Below are positions 1 to 8,500 of a stretch of DNA of 64,000 bases, piece by piece. Source of the stretch: Geobacter sp. SVR (GTDB lineage: Bacteria; Desulfobacterota; Desulfuromonadia; Geobacterales; Pseudopelobacteraceae); assembly GCF_016865365.1 (NCBI RefSeq), contig NZ_AP024469.1:1541001-1605000 (forward strand), in the 5' to 3' direction. The notes beneath the pieces are model-generated. The model did no database searches. It was not told where the DNA came from and saw only the letters and a list, made by a program, of their open reading frames with translations. The translations under genes were made by a program, and so were the position numbers. How positions within the stretch are numbered: the stretch's first letter is position 1; each line of letters begins with the position of its first letter.

Positions 1-58
1 GGATACGATCAACATAAACGACGTGGAACTCAAGGTGCAGGAGATGACCGGAATCTGA
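1..58 (+). CDS. C-terminal end of an unidentified protein (partial)
   Basis: Reading from base 2 gives an open frame ending at the TGA at 56-58. The visible residues are DTININDVELKVQEMTGI. Only 18 residues are present, too few to name a family. The tail lies 34 bases before the next gene on the same strand, so the two may be co-transcribed. That the frame is coding is inferred from its position and plausible composition. Confidence 0.4.
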   Translation, partial: DTININDVELKVQEMTGI

Positions 59-92
59 AACGCTCCTCGCAGGAAGGGACAGGAGGTGCGAC

Positions 93-452
93 ATGAGGGA
101 GTCCGAGATAATCAAGCAGTTGGATGAACGGAGAGACGAAAGTCACCGTTTCGTGAAGTGGTGGCGCAAGGAGCAGGATTTCCTGGATATCGACCTGATA
201 GAGAGATTCGAAGAAAACGCGAGCGGATATGCCGAGATGGCCGGTTTCGAGTTGCTGACCCTGGACGATATGTGGAAGGAACTGAAGCGCCTGGGGGGTA
301 AACGGGTGAATCTGTTGCACGATGCATCGGGTGACCGGATCGAGTGGGTGTATCGTGGCAAGAGCGGCGAGCGGGTACAGGTGTGCGATTACAGCCCCGC
401 CAGCCTGATGACTATTTTCGATGTGGAAACCAAGGGTAATCCCGTGGATTAG
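93..452 (+). CDS. Hypothetical protein, 119 aa, charged, soluble
   Basis: The start ATG follows a good ribosome binding site (GGAGGTG, about 5 bases upstream). The product has a lysine/glutamate-rich helical N-terminal half containing KWWRKEQDFLD, then a shorter beta-prone C-terminal half with RIEWVYRGKSGERVQVCDYSP. There is no signal peptide or membrane segment. I do not recognise the family. It lies 34 bases downstream of the partial gene at the window edge and may share its operon. A dispersed intergenic repeat begins about 20 bases after its stop codon. Confidence 0.6.
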   Translation: MRESEIIKQLDERRDESHRFVKWWRKEQDFLDIDLIERFEENASGYAEMAGFELLTLDDMWKELKRLGGKRVNLLHDASGDRIEWVYRGKSGERVQVCDYSPASLMTIFDVETKGNPVD

Positions 453-471
453 CCGGCTGTTGAAATCCCCA

Positions 472-607
472 GGTTTTTCAAAAATGGGGTAGGTCGTCGC
501 ACCCGCAGGAAGCCCTGCGGAGGCGTAGCACCCAAGGGTATAAACAGCGCTACGCCGCACAAGAGGACTGATGAGGGCGGCGGCGAGATGCCTGTTCTTC
601 AACAACC
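472..607. repeat. Dispersed intergenic repeat, family A, copy 1
   Basis: About 136 bp that closely match 27241-27375. The shared core includes GCACCCGCAG, GGAGGCGTAG, ATAAACAGCGCTACGCC, CGCACAAG and GGCGAGATG. The inner part can fold, because GGCGTAG pairs with CTACGCC about 20 bases later. The right end (TTCAACAACC) is the approximate inverse of the left end (GGTTTTTCAAAA). It has no plausible coding capacity. It looks like a REP or MITE-like element. Confidence 0.8.
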
Positions 608-640
608 TTATGGGATTGCGGCGTTTCCCACTGGGACTCG

Positions 641-677
641 CCCCACAAAGGCCGCCGGATCGACGGCCTTTGTTGTG
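641..677 (+). terminator. Stem-loop, possible terminator upstream of merA
   Basis: ACAAAGGCCG (645-654) pairs perfectly with CGGCCTTTGT (664-673) around a 9-base loop. The run of T after the stem is weak. It lies between repeat A and merA and probably separates merA from upstream transcription. Confidence 0.45.
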
Positions 678-731
678 TGAGAGCGATTGGCAGGCCGGGC
701 GGTTTGCGCTAGACTGTGACAGAGAGGAATT

Positions 732-2144
732 ATGAAGAGCGCGCCCGACCTGATCATCCTCGGCTCCGGTTCAACCGCCTTTGCAGCGGCTTTACGAGCT
801 TCGTCCTACGGGGCCCGGGTGCTGATGTGCGAGAAGAGCGTCCTGGGAGGGACCTGCATCAACTGGGGCTGCATTCCCAGCAAGACGCTGATCCATGCTG
901 CGCTGTTCAATTACGAGGCCCATCTGGGGGCCGGACTCGGACTCCCGATCAGTGAGGCGAGCGGCGGACTCGATTATGAACGGCTTGCAGTTCATCGGGA
1001 TGAAGTGGTATTAAAGCTCCGGCAGGAGCGCTATCTCGATGTGCTCAAGCAAATGCCGGGGCTGGAAGTGGTCAAAGGGACGGCCCGTTTCGAGGACCTC
1101 CACACGATCAGGGTCGACGAGCGCCGGTTTCGCGCCGACCGCTTTCTGGTGGCGGTGGGGGGAGTGCCGCGCGTTCCTGCTATCCCCGGCCTTGACCAGT
1201 GCGGCTATCTGACCAGCCGCAGCGCTCTTTTGACCAACAAGATCCCCGCCTCGCTGGTGATGATCGGGGGGGGAGTGATTGCGGTGGAACTGGGCCAGAT
1301 GTACCACCGCCTGGGATGCCGGCTGACCATCCTCGAGCACGGACCGCGGCTGCTGCCTGCAGTCGAGCGGGAACCGGCCGAAGCCATCCAGGATATACTC
1401 GCGCGGGAAGGGCTGGCAATCGTGCCGGATGCGACGGTGTGCTCGGTGGGGCAGGCGGATGGCCAGAGCGTGGTGGAGGTCGAGGTGCGCGGAGAGCGCC
1501 TGAGGTTTTCGGGTGAGAAACTCTTGCTGGCTCTGGGAACCACCCCTGCCACGGCCGATATCGGCCTGAACAATGCCGGCGTGGAAATGGACGGTAAGGG
1601 CTTTATCAAGACCGACAGCTCCATGCGTACAAGCGCCGCCGGAATCTGGGCTGCCGGCGATGTCACCGGCGGGATGATGATTGCCACGGTGGGAGCCCGG
1701 GAGGGCATCGTGGCGGTGGACGACATGTTCAATCCCGGCTGTGGCTGCACCATGGATTATCTGACCGCTCCCATGGCCATTTTTACCGATCCCGAGGTGG
1801 GAATGGTCGGCCATGGGGAGGAGAGCGCCCGGCAGGCGGGCTACGATGTGATGGTCAACACCATCCCGGCCAGCGCCATTCCCAAGGCCCATGTAACCGG
1901 TGCCACAGCGGGCGTGATCAAGATGGTCGCCGACCGCGCCACCGGCAGACTGCTCGGCGTGCACCTGGCGTGTCACCGCGGTGCGGAAATGATTAACGAG
2001 GCCGCTCTGGCCCTGCACCTGAAGGCAACGGTGGAAGATCTTGCCACGACCATGCATGTCTATCCTTCCATCGGGGAAGGGCTGAAGCTTTGTGCCCAGG
2101 GTTTCAGCCGGGACCTCAGCAAGCTTTCCTGCTGCGCCGAATGA
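732..2144 (+). CDS. merA: Mercuric reductase (MerA), short form without N-terminal metal-binding domain
   Basis: Cytoplasmic flavoprotein disulfide reductase of 470 aa that would reduce Hg(II) to Hg(0) with NADPH. Visible features are the N-terminal FAD motif (GSGSTAFAAALRA), the redox-active disulfide GGTCINWGCIPSKT near residues 38-51, a second nucleotide-binding motif (GGGVIAVELGQ) and the FAD-contacting AAGDVTGG. The C-terminus KLSCCAE carries the vicinal cysteine pair that separates mercuric reductases from dihydrolipoamide dehydrogenases. The NmerA domain (about 70-80 residues with GMTC) present in many MerA proteins is absent. No merR, merT or merP lies nearby, so regulation and Hg uptake must come from elsewhere. 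The start has GAGAGGAAT just upstream. Confidence 0.88.
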   Translation: MKSAPDLIILGSGSTAFAAALRASSYGARVLMCEKSVLGGTCINWGCIPSKTLIHAALFNYEAHLGAGLGLPISEASGGLDYERLAVHRDEVVLKLRQERYLDVLKQMPGLEVVKGTARFEDLHTIRVDERRFRADRFLVAVGGVPRVPAIPGLDQCGYLTSRSALLTNKIPASLVMIGGGVIAVELGQMYHRLGCRLTILEHGPRLLPAVEREPAEAIQDILAREGLAIVPDATVCSVGQADGQSVVEVEVRGERLRFSGEKLLLALGTTPATADIGLNNAGVEMDGKGFIKTDSSMRTSAAGIWAAGDVTGGMMIATVGAREGIVAVDDMFNPGCGCTMDYLTAPMAIFTDPEVGMVGHGEESARQAGYDVMVNTIPASAIPKAHVTGATAGVIKMVADRATGRLLGVHLACHRGAEMINEAALALHLKATVEDLATTMHVYPSIGEGLKLCAQGFSRDLSKLSCCAE

Positions 2145-2318
2145 CAGGTTGACTCGGAGAAGAGCCTGAATAATGGTTAAACACGGAGACGCGAAAATAC
2201 AGAGAGAAATCCTGGCTGCCTGAAACCGAAGAATCAGACTCTCCCCCGGAAAAAATCCGGGTTTCCAGGTATCTCGTGTCTTGTGCTTTCAATGCTTTTC
2301 ACGTTAAGAGGGATATTC

Positions 2319-3134
2319 ATGACGCAACGTGCAGTCTTATGTCCGCGGTGCCGGCGGCTGATCGGAAGCGACGAATCGGTCTGCTCCTGGTGCGGCACCT
2401 CCCGCACGGCACCCTGGTGGCAACTGCTGTCCTGGTCGCGCGGCGCACTGGGTGGCGAGGGCTTGGTCAAGGCGATCATCACCGCCAATATCATATGGTA
2501 TGCCGTGTCGCTGATATACTCCCGGGGCAGCGCCGGAGGAGGAGTGCTGGGACTGCTGGCGCCGGACAAGACCAGCCTGCTGGTGCTGGGAGCGACCGGT
2601 ACGGTTCCGATTGACCATTTCGGACGGGTCTGGACCCTGTTAAGTGCGAATTACCTGCATGGCGGGATTTTCCATATCATCTTCAACATGATGGCCATGC
2701 GCCAGATAGCGCCATGGGTTTCCAGCGAGTTCGGCCCCAGCAGGATGTTCACCATCTATACCCTGGGTGGCGTGTTCGGATTCTGGGTCTCCTATCTGGC
2801 CGGCGTGGCATTTACCATCGGGGCCTCGGCCGGGGTGTGCAGCCTGATCGGCGCTTTGCTGTACTTCGGCAAAAGCAGGGGAGGAGCCTACGGCAATTCG
2901 GTGTACCGGGAAGTGAGCGGCTGGGTGATCAGCCTGGCGATCTTCGGTCTGATCATCCCGGGCATCAACAACTGGGGCCATGGCGGAGGCGTTGTCGCCG
3001 GCATCATCCTGGGCAGGCTATTGGGCTACGATCAGCGCCGAGCCGAATCTGCCGCCTATCGCGCAATTGCGGTTCTGTGCGCCGTTGCAACGATCGCTGT
3101 CCTTGGCTGGGCACTGGTGGGGGCTTTCTTCTGA
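2319..3134 (+). CDS. Rhomboid-family intramembrane serine protease with N-terminal zinc ribbon
   Basis: Inner-membrane protease of about 271 aa. The first 25 residues contain CPRC and CSWCG, a four-cysteine zinc ribbon expected in the cytoplasm. The rhomboid core follows: the HGGIFHIIFNMMAM segment, the catalytic serine in GASAGV and the catalytic histidine in NNWGHGGGVVAG, with about six or seven hydrophobic segments. The ATG at 2319 is preferred over upstream candidates because AAGAGGGA lies 6-8 bases before it. The substrate is unknown. The next gene starts 22 bases after the stop and may be co-transcribed. Confidence 0.85.
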   Translation: MTQRAVLCPRCRRLIGSDESVCSWCGTSRTAPWWQLLSWSRGALGGEGLVKAIITANIIWYAVSLIYSRGSAGGGVLGLLAPDKTSLLVLGATGTVPIDHFGRVWTLLSANYLHGGIFHIIFNMMAMRQIAPWVSSEFGPSRMFTIYTLGGVFGFWVSYLAGVAFTIGASAGVCSLIGALLYFGKSRGGAYGNSVYREVSGWVISLAIFGLIIPGINNWGHGGGVVAGIILGRLLGYDQRRAESAAYRAIAVLCAVATIAVLGWALVGAFF

Positions 3135-3156
3135 TCGAAATCCGCTGGAGGTCGTG

Positions 3157-3675
3157 ATGAGAAAATTATTTCTGCTGTTGCTGTTGACCGGTACCTATGC
3201 CCATGCCGATATCTATACCTGGACCGATGCCGAAAATACCGTGCATTACGCCAACCAGTTGGAGGATGTGCCGGTCCGCTATCGGGACAGGGCCAAGGTA
3301 GTTGTTCCCACGGCCACAACAGCCCCTGCGGCCTCTCCGCCGCCGACAGGCTCCCCGGCACCGACGGCTGCCCCGGCACCGGCAGCCACACCGGTGACCC
3401 GGGCCGCACCATCGCCGTCAGCCACCCCGCGGCCGACGCCGGCACCGACACCGGCATCGACACCAACAGCCACGCCGGTACCGAGAGCCACACCGGCCCC
3501 GACAGCCACGCCGGTCCCCTTGCCGGTATTCACGCCTGTGCCCACTCCGGGGCCGACTCCCGGGATCACCCCGGCTCCCGGACAAATAACGCCGGCACCG
3601 GCGCCCACCCCGGCCCCGGGGAACCCGCCGATCCAGGTGGTGCCTCCCCCCCCTTCCGCCAGGCCGGGCCAGTAG
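3157..3675 (+). CDS. Exported DUF4124-type protein with long Pro/Thr/Ala repeat tail
   Basis: A 172-aa protein with a signal peptide (MRKLFLLLLLTGTYAHA) and a short DUF4124-like domain (DIYTWTDAENTVHYANQ), a fold seen in many exported proteobacterial proteins. About 110 residues of PTPAPTPA-like low-complexity sequence follow. The tail is probably extended and may span the periplasm or bind peptidoglycan; this is inference. A GGAGG ribosome binding site lies 5-9 bases before the ATG. It is closely spaced behind the rhomboid gene. Confidence 0.75.
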   Translation: MRKLFLLLLLTGTYAHADIYTWTDAENTVHYANQLEDVPVRYRDRAKVVVPTATTAPAASPPPTGSPAPTAAPAPAATPVTRAAPSPSATPRPTPAPTPASTPTATPVPRATPAPTATPVPLPVFTPVPTPGPTPGITPAPGQITPAPAPTPAPGNPPIQVVPPPPSARPGQ

Positions 3676-3756
3676 ATACGAAGAGGGGAGTAACGGTGGA
3701 TGCGGCACGGACGGCCCTTTGTGATGCACTACCTACTTTGATTGGAGAGATGGAAC

Positions 3757-4020
3757 ATGATGAATAACCACGATTTGGGAGCTGCTCTCTATAAAACCTG
3801 GAGTCCGGCACAGCGTCGCGATGAGATTGCCAGGCTTGTTGAGGGATTCCGTTCCGGGCTGCCGGTAGGGATTCTGTGCAAGATGGCTGAGACGATTGCC
3901 GGCAGTCGCAAAGCGGCACGTAAATATTTGCAGGACATGCTGACTCCTCTCGAACGGCAGTCGGCCGTCGACCGGGAGACCGGCGGCATGCAGACCATCG
4001 CGAAACAGTTTCTGCTGTAG
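3757..4020 (+). CDS. Hypothetical protein, 87 aa
   Basis: Small helical protein starting MMNNHDLGAALYKTWSP, with KMAETIAGSRKAARKYLQDML in the middle. It has no signal peptide, cysteine motif or recognised domain. GGAGAG lies 7 bases before the ATG at 3757. The helix-rich, basic centre could contact RNA or a protein partner, but nothing in the sequence proves that. Function unknown. Confidence 0.55.
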   Translation: MMNNHDLGAALYKTWSPAQRRDEIARLVEGFRSGLPVGILCKMAETIAGSRKAARKYLQDMLTPLERQSAVDRETGGMQTIAKQFLL

Positions 4021-4123
4021 CGCCGCCCCTCCGGCCCCCACTCGGGACGGTACCGGATGTGTTTGCCGGACATACCTGCTATACTGAAAAGGAGAGTGTC
4101 GGGCAAAGAAGGAGGTGTCGACA

Positions 4124-4615
4124 ATGGGAGACTCTCTATACGAAAAGGTATGCTACAGGACCGAGCAACAGGAGGAACACGTACCGGTAAGAAATGTCAG
4201 GACCGGCGAGATCGGTTACTCCTATCTCTGTACCGAGGCGGGCGCCACTATTCAGGTGCGGCTCGAAAACGGAGAACTCGATTCCTGGGAAAAAGAGGAT
4301 TGCGCGCCGGTCACCGATGAAGAAGCGGCCAGGATTGGTGCATCCGGCAAGTGGACCGGGTGGGACAAGAACGACGTGTCCCCCAGCACACCCCAGCAGA
4401 AGGAGGAACCTGTAACGTGCACCGATGAGGGGCACGAGATGCATATGTGCGAACTCAAGAGAAGAGGTGAGTTCGATCGCATGAAGGTCCTTTCAGCCAA
4501 TCCGATGGCGAAATGCCGCAGGTGCGGAGCCCTTGCGCGAAACCTCGAAAACCTCTGCGAACCGGATCAGTTCCCCGATGTAAAGGATGTGGGGGATGCC
4601 TACGAAGTGAAATGA
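4124..4615 (+). CDS. Hypothetical protein with C-terminal CxxC zinc-finger-like motif, 163 aa
   Basis: The start ATG lies 7 bases after a strong AAGGAGGT site. The N-terminal half (HVPVRNVRTGEIGYSYLCTEAG) resembles a small beta-barrel module, and repeated WEKED and WTGWDK segments follow. The C-terminal part has CTDEGHEMHMCELK and CRRCGALARNLENLC, enough Cys/His residues for one or two zinc sites. I do not recognise the family. It is followed by a terminator at 4704-4733, so it probably ends a transcription unit. Confidence 0.6.
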   Translation: MGDSLYEKVCYRTEQQEEHVPVRNVRTGEIGYSYLCTEAGATIQVRLENGELDSWEKEDCAPVTDEEAARIGASGKWTGWDKNDVSPSTPQQKEEPVTCTDEGHEMHMCELKRRGEFDRMKVLSANPMAKCRRCGALARNLENLCEPDQFPDVKDVGDAYEVK

Positions 4616-4703
4616 TCGATCACGTGCAGTGATCGGTCGTTTTGTTGCGATTTTTATTAAAATTGCGTCTGTTCTCTCCGATTCCGTCCGAAGTGCTTTC
4701 CCC

Positions 4704-4733
4704 TGAGCCGCCTTTTCCAAGGCGGCTTTTTTT
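4704..4733 (+). terminator. Rho-independent terminator
   Basis: GCCGCCTT (4707-4714) pairs with AAGGCGGC (4719-4726) and is followed by a run of seven T. It is well placed to terminate the hypothetical gene ending at 4615. Confidence 0.8.
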
Positions 4734-4845
4734 ATCCCGTTCGTCCGGTTATTCCCACCCCCTTCCCGGAATCAACGAAGCCGTTCGTCCGATAGTTTTC
4801 CTTAGGACGATTGCTGGGGTCCCACCTGCTTTCGAAAACAGACAT

Positions 4846-4915
4846 TGTAAAAGGCAAATGTAAAACAGTTTTCCTTACTGTAAAACCGATCAGTCTTTTG
4901 TCGGAACGATTTACA
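4846..4915 (+). promoter_or_regulatory. TGTAAAA repeat cluster upstream of the sigma-54 promoter (possible activator site)
   Basis: Three direct copies of TGTAAAA lie at 4846, 4859 and 4879, and an inverted TTTACA at 4910-4915. The cluster sits 53-122 bases upstream of the -24 element at 4968, the usual zone for an enhancer-binding protein. The activator is not identifiable from sequence. Confidence 0.45.
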
Positions 4916-4967
4916 TTTTTGAAAGCTCGAAACGCTAAATATTGTTAAATATCAGTAACTTGTTTTG

Positions 4968-4983
4968 TGGCACCTAAATTGCT
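4968..4983 (+). promoter_or_regulatory. Sigma-54 (RpoN) promoter, -24/-12 type
   Basis: The bases TGGCAC-CTAAA-TTGCT match the sigma-54 consensus TGGCAC-N5-TTGC(A/T) with no mismatch. The expected transcription start is near 4995, leaving a leader of about 290 bases before the gene at 5283. The rest of the 4734-5282 gap is AT-richer than its surroundings, and I found no credible gene or riboswitch in it. Confidence 0.8.
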
Positions 4984-5282
4984 CAGCCGTTTCAGGCGTT
5001 GGCCCTAGTCCATCCGCTGGTTTTCCCATCCGAAAAATACTGAACACTCAGGCAGACTGAACCGAGGCTTTCTCGGGCATCTTCACTTCAGACGTACGTA
5101 TCCGACTTCGAGCTATTTCAAGCCCGGCAGAAGTCTGATGGCAGGCCAGTCGGCTTATCTTTTTTCACGTGCACAACCATCATGAAATCAAAGGAGGTGA
5201 CAGGCGGAACAGCCACGGCAATTGGCAGGACAGCACAAGGATCAAAGACGCTCATTCCACAGTCTCGAAAGGAGGTATCGGT

Positions 5283-5549
5283 ATGGAGTGGCACAAGCAT
5301 CTGAAGCTGATGTGCCTGATGTTGGCGGTTCTGGTCCTGGCCTGGGAGGCTCCGGGCCGTGCCCAGCCGGTGAAAGATGTACAAACCGGCATTCAGGGGG
5401 ACGCAGCCACGGAAACGAAAAAGCCGGCTCGCCAGCGGAGGCAGGAGGCCCAAAAGCGTTTTCAGGATGCGCTGGAAGCACGAAACGCCAGCATCGCAGC
5501 CGGAGACGCCGCAGCGCCCGATAAAGGCGGCAAGGGGGTGAAAAAATGA
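5283..5549 (+). CDS. Small exported protein preceding the multicopper oxidase, 88 aa
   Basis: The ATG at 5283 follows AAAGGAGGT by a few bases. The product has a signal peptide (KLMCLMLAVLVLAWEAPGRAQ) and a short, very charged mature part (KKPARQRRQEAQKRFQDALEARN), predicted helical. Its TGA overlaps the ATG of the multicopper oxidase (ATGA), so the two are probably translationally coupled. A role as chaperone, anchor or partner of the oxidase is inference from this coupling. I do not recognise a family. Confidence 0.7.
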   Translation: MEWHKHLKLMCLMLAVLVLAWEAPGRAQPVKDVQTGIQGDAATETKKPARQRRQEAQKRFQDALEARNASIAAGDAAAPDKGGKGVKK

Positions 5550-8500
5550 GTACCCCCAATCTTCTGTCCAAGGTTCTTTCTGTTGCAGCCTTGATTACGC
5601 TTACCGCTCCCCCGGTTCAGGCGGCAACCCCGACCGGCATCAATCCTGCTGTGGACATCAGCCTGCCCAACTATACCAACAGCCCGAATATCAGAAAGTT
5701 TGTCGATTCATTGCCAGGGCTGGGATATGCCAACCGGAACAATCTGGGACAATACATTCCCATAGCGGTTCCGGACAAAAATACCTATTCCGGTTCCGAT
5801 TATTACGAAATCGGGCTCAAGGACCACACCGAGCAGATGAACTCGGACCTGCCCTCCACAACGATCAGGGGCTATTACCAGATCAACGCCGGTGATCCCA
5901 ATGTATCGGCTCCCCATTACTTGGGCCCGCTGATCATCGCCAACCGCAACCGGCCGGTGCGGCTCAAGTTTTTCAACCAGCTTCCCACCGGCGCAGCCGG
6001 CAATCTGTCATTGCCGGTCGACACCACCGTCATGGGCACCGGCACCGGACCGCTGGGCGGTGCCGAAAAATATACCCAGAACCGGGCCACCATCCATCTC
6101 CACGGTGGCTTCACCCCCTGGATCAGCGACGGTACCCCCCATCAGTGGATTACACCCGCCAATGATTCTACCTCCTATAAAAAAGGGGCCAGCTTCCAGA
6201 ACGTGCCCGACATGATCAACGGTTCCGGCATTCCCTGCAAAGGGGGAGCAACCTGCTACACACCGAGCCCGGGCGACGGGATCGGAACATTCTACTATCC
6301 CAATCAGCAGAGTGGCCGGCTGATGTTCTACCACGACCACGCTTACGGCATTACACGATTGAACGTCTATGCCGGCGAGGCGGCCGGCTACCTGCTGACG
6401 GACCAGGTCGAGGAAGACCTGATCGCCGGCACCAACGTCTCCGGCGGAAACCCGGCCAGTGCCAGGATTCTGCCCGATCTGGGCATAGCCGAATACCGCT
6501 ACGGTATTCCGTTGATCATCCAGGACAAGACTTTTGTCAATGATAACACCACCAATCCCCACCCCAGTTTTGCGAATACCGGTGCAACCCCCACAGCCAA
6601 GACCTCGCTCGTGGACCCGCTCTGGTACACCCATGTGCCCGGCAGCCCCGGCGGAAGTCTCTGGCTGCCGCACGAGTATCTGCCCAACGAGAACATCTAT
6701 GACCCGAGCGGATTCAACGTCATGGGCAGGTGGGACTACGGCCCCTGGATGATCCCGCCCATGCTGGCGCTGAACAACACCCTGCCCAGCCCGACCATCG
6801 TGCCGGAAGCCTTCATGGATACTCCGGTCGTCAACGGTACCGCCTATCCGTACCTGGAACTGCCGTCGACAGCGGTGCGTTTCCGCATCCTGAATGCCTG
6901 CAACGACAGGATGCTGAACCTGCAGCTGTACAAGGCGGAACCGCTGACGGTGGTTGTCGGTAACGGTGGCTCCGGGTACACCGCTCCGACAGTTACCTTT
7001 TCCGCCCCTGCGAGCGGTGTAACGGCCACCGGAACCGCAGTGCTGTCCAACGGTATCATTACCGGGATCACGGTTACCAACCCCGGCGCCGGGTATACCT
7101 CTGCCCCGACAATAACCATCACGGATACCGGCAGCGGCAGCGGCGCCACCGCGTATGCCACACTCGGCACGGAACTCAGGATGGTACCCGCCAGCCCGAA
7201 TCCCGCCTATCCGACCTGGCCGGTGGACGGCAGACCGGGCGGTGTGCCCGATCCGACCACCGCCGGTCCCACTATGTACCAGATCGGCAATGAAACCGGC
7301 TTTCTGGCCAAGGTTGCGGTTGTTCCGCCGCAGCCGGTGGATTTCGACTACAACCGCAGAAGCGTTACCTTCGGCGGCGTCACCAGCAAGGCATTGCTTC
7401 TGCCGCCTGCCGTACGTGCGGATGTGGTCGTCGATCTTTCCGGTTACAACGACGGCGACACGCTGATTCTCTACAATGATGCACCGGCACCGATGCCGTT
7501 GTACGACACGCGCTACGATTACTTCACCGGTGCCCCGGATCAGACAGGTATCGGCGGCGCACCGTCAACGCCGCCCGGTTTCGGTCCAAACACCCGCACC
7601 ATCATGCAGATCCGCATCAAAGGTGCCAAGGGAACCCCCTATGACGTGGCCGCCCTGCAAACCGCCCTGCCAAAGGCCTTTGCCGTCGGCCAGGAACATC
7701 CCCTGGTACCGGCAGCAGCTTACAACGACGCCTATGGCACCACCTATCAGAACATCTTCGCCAACAGCGTCGATGAAACCTTGAACACAACCGGCACAGC
7801 CCAATCGGTATCCAGGGTAATGACGGAGCTGCCCGGCTTCGGCTACACTACGCCCCCCACCGTCTCGTTCTACGGCGGTTTCCCTGTCGGCTGCGTGGCT
7901 CCCGCCTGCACCCCCGCTACCGCCACCGCAACCCTGAACGGCGTAACCGGCATTACGCTGGTGACTCCCGGCAGCGGCTGTACCGCGCCTCCGACCGTTA
8001 CCATCACCCCGGCAGCCGGTGGTGGAGGGACCGGCGCCACCGCTGCGGCCACCGTGTCGGGAGGTGTGGTCACTACCGTTACGATTACCAATCCCGGCTC
8101 CAATTACCTCCAGGCACCGACGATCAGCTTCACCGGCGGCTGTACCGTGACTCCCACGGCAGTGAGCAATGTGACCGTCGGATCAGTGGGCACGATCAAT
8201 CTGACCAATGCCGGCTCGGGCTACATCTCTGCTCCCCGCGTTTATATTACCGGCGGTGGCGGCACCGGCGCCATGGCGGCAGCCCTGTTGAACGGCGCCA
8301 TGATCATGACCGGCAAGAATCTGGTGGAGGGCCTGGATATGGAGTTCGGGCGCATGAATGCCGTACTCGGCTCCACCCCCAATCCCCTGGCCCCGACCGT
8401 CGGAGCCGGACCGGTTATCGGCGCCAGCTTCTATGTCGACCCCCCCACCGAGATCATGAATGCGGGCGAAACGGTGCTGTGGCGCCTGAATCACCTGGGA

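Noticed and set aside
1011-2057. 348-aa minus-strand ORF inside merA
   Set aside because: His/Gly/Asp-rich shadow frame; merA on the plus strand explains the sequence.
3279-3675. CRISPR-like or satellite repeat in the proline/threonine region
   Set aside because: The repetition is of short codons encoding Pro-Thr-Ala in one open frame, without regular spacers.
4642-4863. 73-aa plus-strand ORF in the gap after the hypothetical gene
   Set aside because: It runs through a rho-independent terminator, has no ribosome binding site, and its composition does not suggest coding.
4980-5282. c-di-GMP (GEMM) or other riboswitch in the multicopper oxidase leader
   Set aside because: I looked for the conserved GEMM core and found no matching arrangement. 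A small CCGAG/CTCGG hairpin is present but is not diagnostic.
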